Origin: a candidate division NC10 bacterium CSP1-5
Lineage (GTDB): Bacteria > Methylomirabilota > Methylomirabilia > Methylomirabilales > CSP1-5
Direction of reading: 5' to 3'
Length of the DNA stretch: 64,000 nt
Assembly (NCBI GenBank): GCA_001443495.1
Contig: LDXR01000004.1
Coordinates: forward strand, 62,001 to 126,000
The first letter of the stretch is position 1, and each line of letters opens with the position of its first letter. The translations under genes and the position numbers were made by a program. Under the pieces are notes generated by a model. The model did no database searches and was not told where the DNA came from. It saw nothing but the letters and a program-made list of their open reading frames with translations. Shown here one piece after another: positions 49,519-64,000 of the stretch.

Positions 49519-50190
49519 GTGCAGGAATCGGGGGGTGACCCCCGTCAGAGACTGCGTCTGCTCGGCCTGAAATGGGGCCTCTGTCTGTTATTCTTGGTGG
49601 CGGCCTGTGCCGCGCCCCGCTCCCGACCGTCGATACCGCCCGGAGGACAAACGGGCATTGCCTCCTGGTATGGGCCGAAGTTTCATGGGCGCCGGACCGC
49701 AAGCGGGGAGGTCTTTGATATGCATCAGCTCAGCGCCGCCCACCGGACGCTTCCCCTCGGCTCGTGGGTGCAGGTCACGAACCTGGACAACGGCCGGTCG
49801 ATCCCCGTCCGGATCAATGACCGTGGGCCTTTCGTGGGGGCCCGCATCATCGATCTCTCCTACGCGTCGGCTCGGGTCCTGGACATGGTGGACGACGGAC
49901 TCGCCCCTGTCCACATCGTCCTGCTTCGGATTCCCCCTTCGCGCCTCGTCGCCAGTCCACGGGCGTATACGCTGCAGGTCGGCTCCTTTGCCGACGAACG
50001 AAACGCGCGTGCCCTCAAGGCCCGGCTGGATGCCGTAACCGCGGGGGGCTACGTCAGTACCGTCGCGGCCGAGGGACAGACCTTCTACCGGGTCAGGGTG
50101 GGAAGGTACAGCAGCCGCGAGGCGGCGATGCAGGCTGCGACGCGGGTCGCGTCCCACGGCTTGACGGTTGTCTTGATGGAGTCGGACTAA
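49519..50190 (+). CDS. rlpA: Septal ring lytic transglycosylase RlpA-like lipoprotein with SPOR domain
   Basis: 223 residues. Lipobox VAAC in the N-terminal hydrophobic stretch. The double-psi beta-barrel has GIASWYGPKFHGRRTASGEVFDM, LPLGSWVQVTNLDNGRSIPVRINDRGPF and IDLSYASARVL. The C-terminus (about 150-222) is a SPOR domain (YTLQVGSFADERNARALKARL). GTG 49519 follows GGGAGGAT. Envelope, division-site peptidoglycan. Confidence 0.92.
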   Translation: MQESGGDPRQRLRLLGLKWGLCLLFLVAACAAPRSRPSIPPGGQTGIASWYGPKFHGRRTASGEVFDMHQLSAAHRTLPLGSWVQVTNLDNGRSIPVRINDRGPFVGARIIDLSYASARVLDMVDDGLAPVHIVLLRIPPSRLVASPRAYTLQVGSFADERNARALKARLDAVTAGGYVSTVAAEGQTFYRVRVGRYSSREAAMQAATRVASHGLTVVLMESD

Positions 50191-50360
50191 AGTAAACGCA
50201 CACAGTGCGGAAGAAATGACCCATTACGGTCTCATGTTCTATTGCTCACTGCAACTATCCGTGTCAACCGCTCTGCCTCACACGCCTGCGAGCGTTCCAG
50301 CAACGGCACGCTGATCGCGTTAGGCTCCGCAAGTTGGGACGGCACTGGGGCAAAAAAACC

Positions 50361-50390
50361 TTGACACCTCTGCCGACCGTGTGTTAGCGT
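50361..50390 (+). promoter_or_regulatory. Promoter in front of the M23 peptidase gene
   Basis: TTGACA, 18 nt, TAGCGT, giving a leader of about 150 nt. The 350-bp gap also holds GGTAGTCAGACTACC, a short hairpin near 50495. Confidence 0.5.
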
Positions 50391-50544
50391 GCAAAAACCT
50401 TTCGTACTCCGGCCCCAAAACATCGTTCGATTCCTTGAACGTTCCAGTTGCAGGCCTTGTGTGTGACTGATCGCACAGCTGAGGAGGTAGTCAGACTACC
50501 AACCGATTGCAGCCGGACCCCCCATCTCTAGCTTAGGGGAGCCT

Positions 50545-51480
50545 ATGGCGCCGAGGTTCTTGACCATCTTGTTCCTGACCGACGCCACCACTTCCCCTCG
50601 CCAGGTGCGGCTCAGCCAGCGGGCGCTGGGAGGCGTTCTTGTCGGGGGGGTGCTCACGCTGCTCGTGCTTGGCTACATCGGCATTCACTTCCTGACCGTC
50701 GAAGTGGACTACCTCGAACTGATCCGTCTCCGCCACGCGGTCCAGGCCCAGCAGGAGATGGCCCAACAGCTCGAGACCCTGTCCCAGGAGATGACCCGCC
50801 TGCGGACCTTCGACACTCAGATCCGCCGCCTCGCCGGGATGCAGGCGGGCCCGGCGGCCGGGGCGCCCACCCTCGCGGTGGGGGGCGGGACCCTCGAGCT
50901 CGCCAAGGCCCTTAAAGAGGGGGAGCAAGCGGAGCAGGTGCTGCTCCTCGCCCGGCTCTACCAGGATCTCGAGCGGCTTGAGCGGGAGATTGCGCTCAGG
51001 GCCGAGAGCCTGCAGGCGGTGACCGAGTACCTCATGAAACAGAAAGACCGTCTCACCGCGACGCCGGCGCTGTGGCCGACCGAGGGCCATGTCACCTCCC
51101 CCTTCGGCCCCCGGACGTCGCCCTTCACCGGCCAGCCCCAGCAGCACACCGGCGTCGACATCGCCGCCCCCCCCGGCACCCCCATCCGCGCCCCGGCCGA
51201 TGGGATCGTCACCTTCGCCGGCACCCTCCCGGGCTACGGCCACGCCCTGGTCCTCACCCACGGCTTCGGCTTCAAGACCTTCTATGGCCACAACCAGCGG
51301 AACCAGGTCAGCAAGGGCCAGACGGTCAAGCGCGGCCAGGTCATCGCCCTCGTCGGCAACACCGGCTACAGCACCGGCGCCCACCTCCACTATGAAGTCC
51401 TCCTCAACGACCAGCCCCACAACCCCCTGAAGTACATCGTCGATGAGGGGCAGCGCGCGAATGTGATTCGGGGCCAATAG
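50545..51480 (+). CDS. M23-family metallopeptidase
   Basis: 311 residues. An N-terminal membrane anchor (GVLVGGVLTLLVLGYIGIHFL), coiled coil (about 60-165), and a C-terminal LytM/M23 domain: SPFGPRTSPFTGQPQQHTGVDIAAPPGTPIRAPADG, GHALVLTHGFGFKTFYGHN and GAHLHYEVLLN. The H...D and HxH zinc ligands are intact, so a peptidoglycan endopeptidase activity is possible; EnvC/NlpD-like activator roles are the alternative. Terminator downstream. Confidence 0.9.
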   Translation: MAPRFLTILFLTDATTSPRQVRLSQRALGGVLVGGVLTLLVLGYIGIHFLTVEVDYLELIRLRHAVQAQQEMAQQLETLSQEMTRLRTFDTQIRRLAGMQAGPAAGAPTLAVGGGTLELAKALKEGEQAEQVLLLARLYQDLERLEREIALRAESLQAVTEYLMKQKDRLTATPALWPTEGHVTSPFGPRTSPFTGQPQQHTGVDIAAPPGTPIRAPADGIVTFAGTLPGYGHALVLTHGFGFKTFYGHNQRNQVSKGQTVKRGQVIALVGNTGYSTGAHLHYEVLLNDQPHNPLKYIVDEGQRANVIRGQ

Positions 51481-51507
51481 GCGCAGCGACCGCTCGCGAT
51501 AGCTGAG

Positions 51508-51542
51508 AAAATCCCCCCCGAGACAGTCGGGGGATTTTTTTT
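51508..51542 (+). terminator. Rho-independent terminator
   Basis: ATCCCCC pairs with GGGGGAT, followed by eight T. Confidence 0.85.
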
Positions 51543-51558
51543 GGCCGGTCCTTTGCAG

Positions 51559-51587
51559 TTGATGGATGTGGAGGACTGTGTTAGCGT
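51559..51587 (+). promoter_or_regulatory. Promoter for secA
   Basis: TTGATG, 17 nt, TAGCGT; the -10 and its GTGT upstream flank match the M23 gene promoter. Confidence 0.5.
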
Positions 51588-51621
51588 TACAAGACTATTG
51601 CCGCTTGAAAATGGAGAGAGC

Positions 51622-54441
<2,820 letters not shown>

Positions 54442-54454
54442 CCCGCTGGCGGAC

Positions 54455-55861
54455 TCAGTCCTTAAGCTCGTCAAACAGATTGTTGAACGACTCGGCGAGC
54501 GTCGGGTGGGCGAAGATGGCGTCGCGCAGCGTCGTGTAGGGGACCCGCCCCATCATCGCAATCGAGAGCATCGACATCAACTCGCCCCCTTCGACCCCCA
54601 GAACGGCACAGCCGAGGATTTCCCCGGTCTCGGCATCCACCACCGCCTTCATGAAGCCCCGCGGCTCATCCATTTCGAGGGCGCGGGCCACATAGCTCAT
54701 GGGCATCTTGGCGATGCGGATTCGCCGTCCCTGGGTGCGGGCCTCGGCCTCTGTCATCCCGACGCGGCCGAGTTGCGGGTCGATATATACCGTGTAAGGG
54801 ACCAGTCGGCCGGCGGCGGTGGCTTTCCCCCCGTCGAGCAGGTTGGTCTTGATTATGCGAAAATCGTCGTATGAGATGTGGGTGAAGGCGGGGCCGCCCT
54901 TGACGTCTCCCAGCGCGTAGATCCCCGGCGCGTTGGTTTCGAGTCGCTCGTTCACCGGAATATTGCCGCGCTTGTCCGTTGTGATGCCCGCCGCGGTCAG
55001 GTTGAGTGCCTCTGTGTTGGGGGCCCGGCCGGCTGCCACCAGGAGATGGGAACCGCTCAACGTGCGCTCGCCCGCCGGACCGCTGACCGTAAGTCGGACA
55101 GTCCCGCCACCGTCCTTCGCGACGCGAACGGCCTGCGTCTCCAACAACACCTCGATGCCGTCTTCGCGGAGGATCTTGGCGACTTCCTCGGCTACATCCG
55201 CGTCCTCGCGGGCGAGCAACTGTTTGCCGCGCTGGACGACCGTGACCGCACTCCCGAATCGCCGGAACATCTGGCCGAACTCTAACCCGATGTAGCCTCC
55301 CCCCAGCACGAGTAGATGTTCCGGCAAGACGTCCAGTTCCATAATCGACGTGGAGTCGAGGACCGGGACGCTGTCGAGGCCGGGGAGGGGAGGGCCTTCC
55401 GGTCGGCCACCCGTGTTGATGAAGATGGTGTCGGCGGTGAGGTGGCGGGGTTCGCCGCCCTGCAGGCGCACCGCCACGGATTTCGGGCCGCTGAAGCTCG
55501 CCTCGCCGAAGATGAGCTCTAGGTTCTTCGTGTTCTGGAGGTGTCGCTGGCTGCCGTTGCGGAAGCTCTCGACGATGCCCTGCTTGCGCCGCCGCACCTC
55601 GGCCATACTCACCCGCACCCCGTTCAGGTGGACCCCGTAATCCGCCGCCCGTTGAGCGAGATAGGCCACGCGCGCGCTGGCTACCATCGTCTTCGTGGGG
55701 GTGCACCCCACATTGATGCAGGTGCCGCCGACGTGCTTTCGCTCGATGATGACTGTCTTCCACCCCGCGTCGGCTAACGCCACAGAGAGTGGCTTGCCCG
55801 CCTGGCCGGTACCGATGATAATAGCGTCGTATCGTTCCGGTCCCCCTGTCGTCGGCGCCAT
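54455..55861 (-). CDS. FAD-dependent pyridine nucleotide-disulfide oxidoreductase, mercuric reductase-like
   Basis: 468 residues, class I. FAD motif [22 protein letters not shown], redox disulfide [17 protein letters not shown] motif [37 protein letters not shown], and a C-terminal [12 protein letters not shown] with the catalytic His. There is no N-terminal HMA domain and no C-terminal cysteine pair, so mercury reduction is unlikely; the substrate may be a disulfide or quinone. ATG 55861. Confidence 0.88.
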   Translation of the reverse strand: MAPTTGGPERYDAIIIGTGQAGKPLSVALADAGWKTVIIERKHVGGTCINVGCTPTKTMVASARVAYLAQRAADYGVHLNGVRVSMAEVRRRKQGIVESFRNGSQRHLQNTKNLELIFGEASFSGPKSVAVRLQGGEPRHLTADTIFINTGGRPEGPPLPGLDSVPVLDSTSIMELDVLPEHLLVLGGGYIGLEFGQMFRRFGSAVTVVQRGKQLLAREDADVAEEVAKILREDGIEVLLETQAVRVAKDGGGTVRLTVSGPAGERTLSGSHLLVAAGRAPNTEALNLTAAGITTDKRGNIPVNERLETNAPGIYALGDVKGGPAFTHISYDDFRIIKTNLLDGGKATAAGRLVPYTVYIDPQLGRVGMTEAEARTQGRRIRIAKMPMSYVARALEMDEPRGFMKAVVDAETGEILGCAVLGVEGGELMSMLSIAMMGRVPYTTLRDAIFAHPTLAESFNNLFDELKD

Positions 55862-55881
55862 GGCTCGAAACCTCCCCGTCT

Positions 55882-56232
55882 TTACGATGCCTTTTTGAGT
55901 TTCATCTCCAAGTACCCTTTGAGCGCCACACCGTTGTTGCGCCTGGAGTCTCGGGCACTATACACAAGCGTGACGGTCCCCGTGTGCGTCGCCTCGAGGA
56001 TCGGACCCCACGCCTCGGGACGCCGGTCGAGTTCCGCCGCGTATCGACGACGGAATTCATCCCATCGATAGGGATCGTGGGCGAACCAGCGCCGCAGGGT
56101 ATCGCTGGGGGCGACCTCCTTTGCCCAGGCATCCAGGGAGAGCCTCTCCCGCTTGATGCCTCTGGGCCAGAGCCGGTCTACCAGGAAACGGCGGCCATCC
56201 TCCCGGCGCGCCGGCTCGTAGACTCGTTTCAC
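55882..56232 (-). CDS. DUF488-family protein
   Basis: 116 residues. [53 protein letters not shown], and [23 protein letters not shown] are the family landmarks. GTG 56232 follows AGAAGGA; an alternative GTG at 56259 would overlap the upstream gene stop. Function unknown. Confidence 0.85.
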   Translation of the reverse strand: MKRVYEPARREDGRRFLVDRLWPRGIKRERLSLDAWAKEVAPSDTLRRWFAHDPYRWDEFRRRYAAELDRRPEAWGPILEATHTGTVTLVYSARDSRRNNGVALKGYLEMKLKKAS

Positions 56233-56255
56233 CCGAATCCTTCTACTATGCCTTA

Positions 56256-58907
<2,652 letters not shown>

Positions 58908-58958
58908 GGATCTTTCTCCCACGAACGTTTCCCTGGCCGGGTCGAGTATCCGTTCGAT

Positions 58959-60908
58959 CTATCGAGTCTTGTCTCTGTTCTCTGCCAGGACGACCTCCAC
59001 GAGACGCAGGGCCTCTCCGACGGACCAGGCTTGGAAGGGGCACCCTCGCGGGGTGTGCGGGGGATCCCCGTCCGCGATCTCTGAGATGTGGCCGAGGCCG
59101 GCCTCGTCCAGATGCCGGAGAATGGGATCGAGAAACTTCGCGCGGGCCTCTCGCTTGGCCTGGCGCGTTCCCCCCCGCACTCGCGCCCAGGCCTCGACAA
59201 AGGGCCCGATGAGCCACGGCCAGACGGTTCCCTGGTGATAGGAGCCGTCTCGCTCGCGAACGCCCCCCTCATAGTGGGGAGTATACCCCGGCTCCCCGGG
59301 CGCCAGCGAGCGCAGGCCGAGCGGTGTCCAGAGGCGCGCCTCGACGGCCTCGACGACGCGGCGGGCCCGATCGTCCTCGAGCAGCGAGATGGGAAGACCG
59401 CCCACGGCGAAGATCTGGTTCGGGCGGAAGGCGGGATCGGCCGTCCCGGAGTTATGATCGGGGTCCACCACATCGTAGAGATACCCGCCGGCCTCGTTCC
59501 AGAACCGGGCGCGGAAGGCCCGGGAGCCGCGTGCGAAGAGCCTCTTCCACGGCTCCGAGAATTGGCTCCCGACCCAGAGGGCGTTGAGCCAGAGGGCCTC
59601 GACCTCGACCGGCTTGCCGGTCCGCGGAGTGACGACCCAGTCGCCCACCTTAGCATCCATCCAGGTGAGTTGCACACCGGGCTCGCCGGCGGCCAGTAGA
59701 CCGTCATCGTCGAGACGGATGCCGTAACGCGTCCCTTGGCTGTAGCTGGTCAGAATCGCTGCGGTAGCCTCCTGGAGGGTCTTCCGGTCGCGGGCCGAGA
59801 CCTTGTGCTCCTCTGCCTCCATCGTTCGGAGGAAATCGTGAACCGCAATGACATACCAGAGCGAGGCATCGACCGAGTTGAACTCCGGGGCGTCCCCTCG
59901 ATCGGGGAACAGATTGGGAAGCATCCCTTCGGAGACCGCCCCCGCCCATTCGAGAAGGATCTGCTGGGCCTCTGCGAGCCTTCCGGTGGCGAGGCAGAGG
60001 CCGCGCAGCGCGATGAAGGTGTCGCGGCCCCAATCGGTGAACCACGGATACCCCGCCACGATCGTCTTCCCCGTACCCCGGCGGACGAGATAGGCGTCCG
60101 CCGCTCGGTGAAGGCGGGACGCGAAGCCTCGCCGCTGCCGTTCGGCATCACGGAGGCTTTTCACACACGCCTCCGCTGAAGCACCCTGCGGAAGGGTCGC
60201 GGATTCCTGCCCCTCTGTGGCCAGGATCAGGACGGCCTCGCCCGCGGCGAGGTCGCAATGAAAGATCCCGGGCGAGGCGAGGTCTTCGGTGAAATCGAGG
60301 CCCCGGGCGCGTTCCTCTTCGTAGAGAAAGTTGCGGTACCAATCGGGTTGATGAGCATATTCTCCGTTCGAGAGGACGACGATCCCCGGAAGGTCGGGAT
60401 AGGGGCGCCAGACGAGCCGGCCGTCACGCGCCTCTGGCTCGAACCGGAAATGGGGATTCTGATGGTGGAGGGCGTGGTAGTCACGCCCGGAGAGAAAGGG
60501 CCGGACCGAGAGCCTGACACCTCTCCGGGGCGACCGGAGACGCCAGGAGAGGACGGTCACGGAAGCGCCATTTCGGACGAAGAGGTCGTGTTCGATCTCT
60601 GTGCCGTCCTCGAGCCGAAAGCGCCAGCGCGGCCACGGTTCTGCCTCGAAGGCCTCGATCCGTCGGGCGCCGTCAGGGTGAATCACATCAGGCGGGTATG
60701 CCTGGGAGGAGAGGGCGAAGCTTCCCACCGGCGTCTCGACCCAGGCGTCAAAACCATTGACGAGAAGGACGCGGCCGGTGGGCGGGGTCGTCGCGGTCAG
60801 GAGGAGGCCGTGGTACCGCCGCGTCCGGATGCCGGCAACGGTCCCCGAGGCGAAGCCGCCCAGGCCATCCGCTTCGAGCCATTCGTTCTTGTTCATCGCT
60901 GCGCTCAT
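58959..60908 (-). CDS. Amylo-alpha-1,6-glucosidase (glycogen debranching)
   Basis: 649 residues, bacterial/archaeal GDE type. N-terminal WLEADGLGGFASGTVAGIRTRRYHGLLL and a C-terminal (alpha/alpha)6 domain with AGYPWFTDWGRDTFIALRGLCLATG (catalytic Asp), NSVDASLWYVIAV, TWMDAKVGDWVVTPRTGKPVEVEALWLNAL, and YHQGTVWPWLIGPFVEAW. Hydrolyses alpha-1,6 branch points in cytoplasmic glycogen. ATG 60908 overlaps the stop of the VOC gene (ATGA). Confidence 0.93.
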   Translation of the reverse strand: MSAAMNKNEWLEADGLGGFASGTVAGIRTRRYHGLLLTATTPPTGRVLLVNGFDAWVETPVGSFALSSQAYPPDVIHPDGARRIEAFEAEPWPRWRFRLEDGTEIEHDLFVRNGASVTVLSWRLRSPRRGVRLSVRPFLSGRDYHALHHQNPHFRFEPEARDGRLVWRPYPDLPGIVVLSNGEYAHQPDWYRNFLYEEERARGLDFTEDLASPGIFHCDLAAGEAVLILATEGQESATLPQGASAEACVKSLRDAERQRRGFASRLHRAADAYLVRRGTGKTIVAGYPWFTDWGRDTFIALRGLCLATGRLAEAQQILLEWAGAVSEGMLPNLFPDRGDAPEFNSVDASLWYVIAVHDFLRTMEAEEHKVSARDRKTLQEATAAILTSYSQGTRYGIRLDDDGLLAAGEPGVQLTWMDAKVGDWVVTPRTGKPVEVEALWLNALWVGSQFSEPWKRLFARGSRAFRARFWNEAGGYLYDVVDPDHNSGTADPAFRPNQIFAVGGLPISLLEDDRARRVVEAVEARLWTPLGLRSLAPGEPGYTPHYEGGVRERDGSYHQGTVWPWLIGPFVEAWARVRGGTRQAKREARAKFLDPILRHLDEAGLGHISEIADGDPPHTPRGCPFQAWSVGEALRLVEVVLAENRDKTR

Positions 60909-61951
60909 TTATCCGTGAGCTGGATCACGTGGCCATCCGGGTCTCGCACCAGGAGGCCCTTGGTGAATCCGAGTCCACCCTCCGGAATCGTGACGGCGCC
61001 CGGGGAGACAAAGGCAGATCTGCCGCCGCGCAACCGCGCTGCGGCCGCCTCCGCGTCGCGGACGATCAATCGTGTTTGCCAGTGGATGAGATCGTTGGCC
61101 CGCGCGTCGGCCGGCATGGGGCGGCCATCGCGCGGCGCCAGGTATTCGAGCAACTCGATGCCCGGCCCGGCGGCCGCCCGCAGCGTGGTGATGCGCAGCC
61201 GCGCGGCGAAGACGTTGTTGAGATGCTCCTGTTCGGTGCCGTAGTTTTCGCTCTCCCCGACGACTTTCAGCCCCAGGAGGTCCCGATAGAATTTCAGGCT
61301 GGCGTCGGTGTCGGCAGCGACGATGGCGGTGTGATCGATGCCGAGAAAGAGCTTGTCCGTCGGGCGATGCCATTTGGAATCGCCTTTGTCCGGGGGGAAC
61401 TGGAGGATCTCGAGGGCGTGGCCGTCCGGGTCCTTGAAATAGAAGGCGCGAATGCCGGCCGCGTTCTTGTTCCAATCGGGCAGGCGCTGAGGCCCGGAGG
61501 AGGCGTGCTGGACCTTGTGCTGGCGTAGCACCCGGTAGGCGCGGTCCATGTCGGCGACGATAATGGCGATGTGTTGAAACCAGCGATCATTGCTCCGCGA
61601 GTCCAGCGGAATGGGGCGCCCCTTGGGGGCCAGGTACTCCGTGAGCTCGATGGACTCGTCGCCGAGCTTCATCCGCACGACTCGCATGCGGAGCCCGAAG
61701 ACCCCCTGGAGGTGTTCGTAATCGCTCCCAGCCACCTCGACATCGGAGACCTTCTCAAAGGTGAGGATCCTCGCGTAAAACTCGACGGCACGATCTATGT
61801 CTGACACGGTCATGCCCACCGCGTCAACGGCGGCGACCAGGGGCTGGTGCAGAGGCGGCTGCCCCCAGGCCACCTCCAGCGCGAGGGCGAGCAGGGCCCA
61901 CAGGATCAGAACTGCGGTTGCAATCCTGCGATGCGGAGGTGCGGGTGCCAT
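60905..61951 (-). CDS. Secreted double VOC-domain protein
   Basis: 348 residues: signal peptide, then two VOC (glyoxalase-like) modules: VDAVGMTVSDIDRAVEFYARILTFEKV...HIAIIVADMDRAYRVL and IDHTAIVAADTDASLKFYRDLLGLKVVGESE...DPDGHVIQL. Metal ligands (His/Glu) are plausible in each. Reaction unknown. The ATGA overlap links it to the debranching enzyme gene. ATG 61951, 10 bp after the GMC gene. Confidence 0.82.
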   Translation of the reverse strand: MAPAPPHRRIATAVLILWALLALALEVAWGQPPLHQPLVAAVDAVGMTVSDIDRAVEFYARILTFEKVSDVEVAGSDYEHLQGVFGLRMRVVRMKLGDESIELTEYLAPKGRPIPLDSRSNDRWFQHIAIIVADMDRAYRVLRQHKVQHASSGPQRLPDWNKNAAGIRAFYFKDPDGHALEILQFPPDKGDSKWHRPTDKLFLGIDHTAIVAADTDASLKFYRDLLGLKVVGESENYGTEQEHLNNVFAARLRITTLRAAAGPGIELLEYLAPRDGRPMPADARANDLIHWQTRLIVRDAEAAAARLRGGRSAFVSPGAVTIPEGGLGFTKGLLVRDPDGHVIQLTDK

Positions 61952-61961
61952 GGGTGCTCCT

Positions 61962-63533
61962 TCAGCGCAGGCGCCGGAGCAGGTGATCGCCGACGCGCAG
62001 GGCGTTGGCCATGATGGTGAGCGCGGGATTCACCGCCCCGCTCGAGGGGAAGAAGCTCGCGTCCACCACGTAGAGGTTATCCACCTCGTGGGCCTTGCAG
62101 TTCACATCGAGGGCCGAGGTCTTTGGGTCGCGCCCAAAGCGAATGGTGCCGTTCTGGTGGGCGACGCCCGCCAACGGGATGCGCTGGCCGATGAACAGGC
62201 TCCGCGCGAACAACCCCACGTGGCATTCGTGGGCATGCTCCTGACACTTCGTCTGCTGCTGCATGAGCTCCTTGAGCTTCGCAATGAGCCGCTGGTGCCC
62301 CTCCTCATTGTTCGGCGTGTACACGAGCACAATGTTGCCTTTGTGGTCGAGCATGACGCGGTTGTCTGGATCGGGCAGGTCCTCCGACGTGAGCCAGAAG
62401 TCCAGCGAGTGCTTTGCCATCAGGTCGAGGGTGAAGCCCGGTGCGATCGCCGGCGCGCCCGCCCTCAACGTGTCCCTGTCCAGCTTTCCGACAAACGAGA
62501 TATGGCCCATGGGATAGTTCCACTCCTTGGAGCCAAAGTAGAAGTCGTTGACCGACAGGCTCTTCTGGAAGACCGTGGGGTTCGGACACTTGGAGATCGC
62601 CATCAGGACCGAGTTGACATGGCCCATGTAGTGGCGCCCGACGACGTCAGAGCCGTTGGCCAATCCCCGCGGGTGCGTATCGTTGGCCGAGCGGAGCAAC
62701 AGCGCCGCGGAGTTAATTGCGCCACAGGAGACCACCACGATGTTCGCCGAGTACGCCTCGGTCGCTCCGTTGCGCTGCACCATGACCTTCGTTACCTCGC
62801 GGCCAGACGGGCTCGTCTCCAAACGCGACACGTAGGCGTTGGTCAGGAGCGCCACGTTGGGGTGTTCGAGCGCCGGGTCCACGCACAACACCTGCGCATC
62901 CGACTTGGCGTAGACAAGGCAGGGGTGCCCATCACAGGTGTCGCAACGGATGCACCGGCTCTTGTGCGGGTTCTGTTCATCCAGCATGACGCCGAGGGGC
63001 GTATGGAACGGTCGCAGGCCGAGGCGTGCGAAGTCGTCGCTCAGTTGCTGGATCCGCGGCTCGTGGCTCACCGGAGGGTAGGGATAAGGTCCAGAGGCCA
63101 GGGGGTCGGTGGGGTCTTCGCCACGCTGCCCATGCACATGGTAGAGCCGCTCGGCCTGGGTGTAGTAGGGCTCCATATCCTGGTAGGCAATGGGCCATGC
63201 CGGCGAGATGCCGCCTGAGTGCTTGATCTCGCCGAAATCCTCCTTTCGCAGTCGGAAGAGCGCGGCGCCGTAGAACTTGGTGTTGCCGCCAACGTAGTAG
63301 TTCGTGTGGGGGTGCAGGGGGTCGCCGTTGCTGTCCAGCCAGACTTCCTTGGTCTGGTACTTCCCTTCGAGGTTGACGGCCCTCGTGCTCCAGTTGTCCT
63401 TCTCGCGTGGCACGTAGCCGCCCCGCTCGAGTAGGAGGATGCGCTTACCCGAGGGCGCCAGCCTGTATGCCAGCGTCCCGCCGCCCGCCCCCGTCCCGAT
63501 GATGATCACGTCAAAATGATCTGCCCGAGCCAT
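61962..63533 (-). CDS. GMC family oxidoreductase
   Basis: 523 residues. FAD motif DVIIIGTGAGGGTLAYRLAPSGKRILLLERG, the GMC loop TNYYVGGNTKFYGAALFRLR, SCGAINSAALLLRS, and the C-terminal YVVDASFFPSSGAVNPALTIMANALRVGDHL. A cluster CIRCDTCDGHPC is unusual and may bind iron-sulfur or metal, or form a disulfide. ATG 63533 follows GGAGGAAT. Substrate probably an alcohol or sugar; not assigned. Confidence 0.9.
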   Translation of the reverse strand: MARADHFDVIIIGTGAGGGTLAYRLAPSGKRILLLERGGYVPREKDNWSTRAVNLEGKYQTKEVWLDSNGDPLHPHTNYYVGGNTKFYGAALFRLRKEDFGEIKHSGGISPAWPIAYQDMEPYYTQAERLYHVHGQRGEDPTDPLASGPYPYPPVSHEPRIQQLSDDFARLGLRPFHTPLGVMLDEQNPHKSRCIRCDTCDGHPCLVYAKSDAQVLCVDPALEHPNVALLTNAYVSRLETSPSGREVTKVMVQRNGATEAYSANIVVVSCGAINSAALLLRSANDTHPRGLANGSDVVGRHYMGHVNSVLMAISKCPNPTVFQKSLSVNDFYFGSKEWNYPMGHISFVGKLDRDTLRAGAPAIAPGFTLDLMAKHSLDFWLTSEDLPDPDNRVMLDHKGNIVLVYTPNNEEGHQRLIAKLKELMQQQTKCQEHAHECHVGLFARSLFIGQRIPLAGVAHQNGTIRFGRDPKTSALDVNCKAHEVDNLYVVDASFFPSSGAVNPALTIMANALRVGDHLLRRLR

Positions 63534-63684
63534 GATTCCTCCTTCGTTGTCCGCGGGCGCCAAGGGCGCTGTGCCAACCCTGAGGCCGAAGGGGTGGCGT
63601 TCCGGTAGGGTAAGATGAGGAGCACGTGATCGACTCTTGCATTATCCACCGCCCGACTGTCGAAGATCAACGAACAAAAAGGTC

Positions 63685-64000
63685 CTACGCAGAAATCAAC
63701 GTCGGCGCCATAGCCCGATGTACCCCGCTCTGAGCCAGGACGCTCAGGACCCGGCCAGGTTCCCCCAGGTCGCTCCACTGCACGCCGCCCACGGGAAGGA
63801 CCGCGAGGTCTTCAGGACGGCTGACGAGAACCTGTTCGGAGAAGTTCGTCGATGGGAGTCCGGCGTAGAGCGCTTCGATGGCCACTTCCTCGTCGTGCGT
63901 GTTGAGCACCGGCCACAGGCCGAGGAAGGAGTGGTAGAGATCGGGAGCTGCACCCTCGATCAGCGCAAGGAGGGTGGCACCCCGGGCGACCATCACGAAG
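63685..64000 (-). CDS. Nucleotidyltransferase, C-terminal part (runs off the right edge)
   Basis: The frame is open to the window end; the N-terminus lies outside. FLGLWPVLNTHDEEVAIEALYAGLPSTNFSEQVLVSRPEDLAVLPVGGVQWSDLGEPGRVLSVL resembles the C-terminal beta-helix region of mannose-1-phosphate guanylyltransferases. The stop is at 63685. The gap of about 150 bp to the GMC gene has no clear signal. Confidence 0.65.
   Translation of the reverse strand, partial: FVMVARGATLLALIEGAAPDLYHSFLGLWPVLNTHDEEVAIEALYAGLPSTNFSEQVLVSRPEDLAVLPVGGVQWSDLGEPGRVLSVLAQSGVHRAMAPTLISA

Noticed and set aside
54455-55861. Mercuric reductase (merA)
   Set aside because: Lacks both the N-terminal heavy-metal domain and the C-terminal vicinal cysteines, so only the general flavin disulfide reductase call is made.

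Overview
The window is 64 kb of GC-rich bacterial chromosome. The cell envelope is Gram-negative-like: lipoproteins, RlpA, a PA2778/PA2779 pair, an M23 peptidase and SecA with a SEC-C tail. No rRNA, tRNA, CRISPR array or complete transposon was recognised. The taxon cannot be fixed from the sequence. My guess, at low confidence, is a deep-branching anaerobe-related lineage such as Methylomirabilota/Rokubacteria or a deltaproteobacterial relative. The strongest lineage clue is that UGA appears to be read as selenocysteine.

Region by region. 1-10.3 kb is housekeeping: a glycosyltransferase end, a CmoM-like methyltransferase, CcdA with a thioredoxin-like partner carrying an in-frame TGA, homoserine kinase, a response regulator, an MFS transporter, two phosphoribosyltransferases, and two related 6S-like RNAs transcribed leftwards on either side of hpt. 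10.3-31.6 kb is accessory DNA: many orphan small membrane proteins, a toxin-antitoxin pair, a subtilase with a stand-alone prodomain-like partner, two families of same-orientation dispersed repeats (a zinc-ribbon-coding repeat and IS-end remnants), a HEARO/omegaRNA-like segment, TerC, a radical SAM protein flanked by direct repeats, and a candidate yybP-ykoY riboswitch in front of a 29-residue membrane peptide. 31.6-43.2 kb returns to core metabolism: ATP-grasp, PC4-PilZ, aminomutase-like aminotransferase, sugar epimerase-like SDR, PlsY, NUDIX, two hydroxyacid dehydrogenases, thioesterase and RtcA. 43.4-47 kb holds two more in-frame-TGA genes (a rhodanese with two TGAs and a class II HDAC-like deacetylase), followed by a two-gene, split version of the AgrE/ArgZ arginine-to-proline enzyme. 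47.4-54.4 kb has an ECF sigma/anti-sigma operon, RlpA, M23 peptidase and SecA. 54.5-64 kb is a leftward block: flavin disulfide reductase, DUF488, two glycoside hydrolases, a double VOC protein, a GMC oxidoreductase and a truncated nucleotidyltransferase.

The most notable result is three separate genes (near 2.4, 43.6 and 44.2 kb) in which TGA lies in frame inside continuous protein-family homology. In the redoxin and rhodanese it sits at redox-cysteine positions. Each is followed at 17-27 nt by a stem-loop with G in the first two loop positions, as in bacterial SECIS elements; the rhodanese and deacetylase share the loop GGUCG. These genes look like selenoprotein genes that a standard ORF caller would break.
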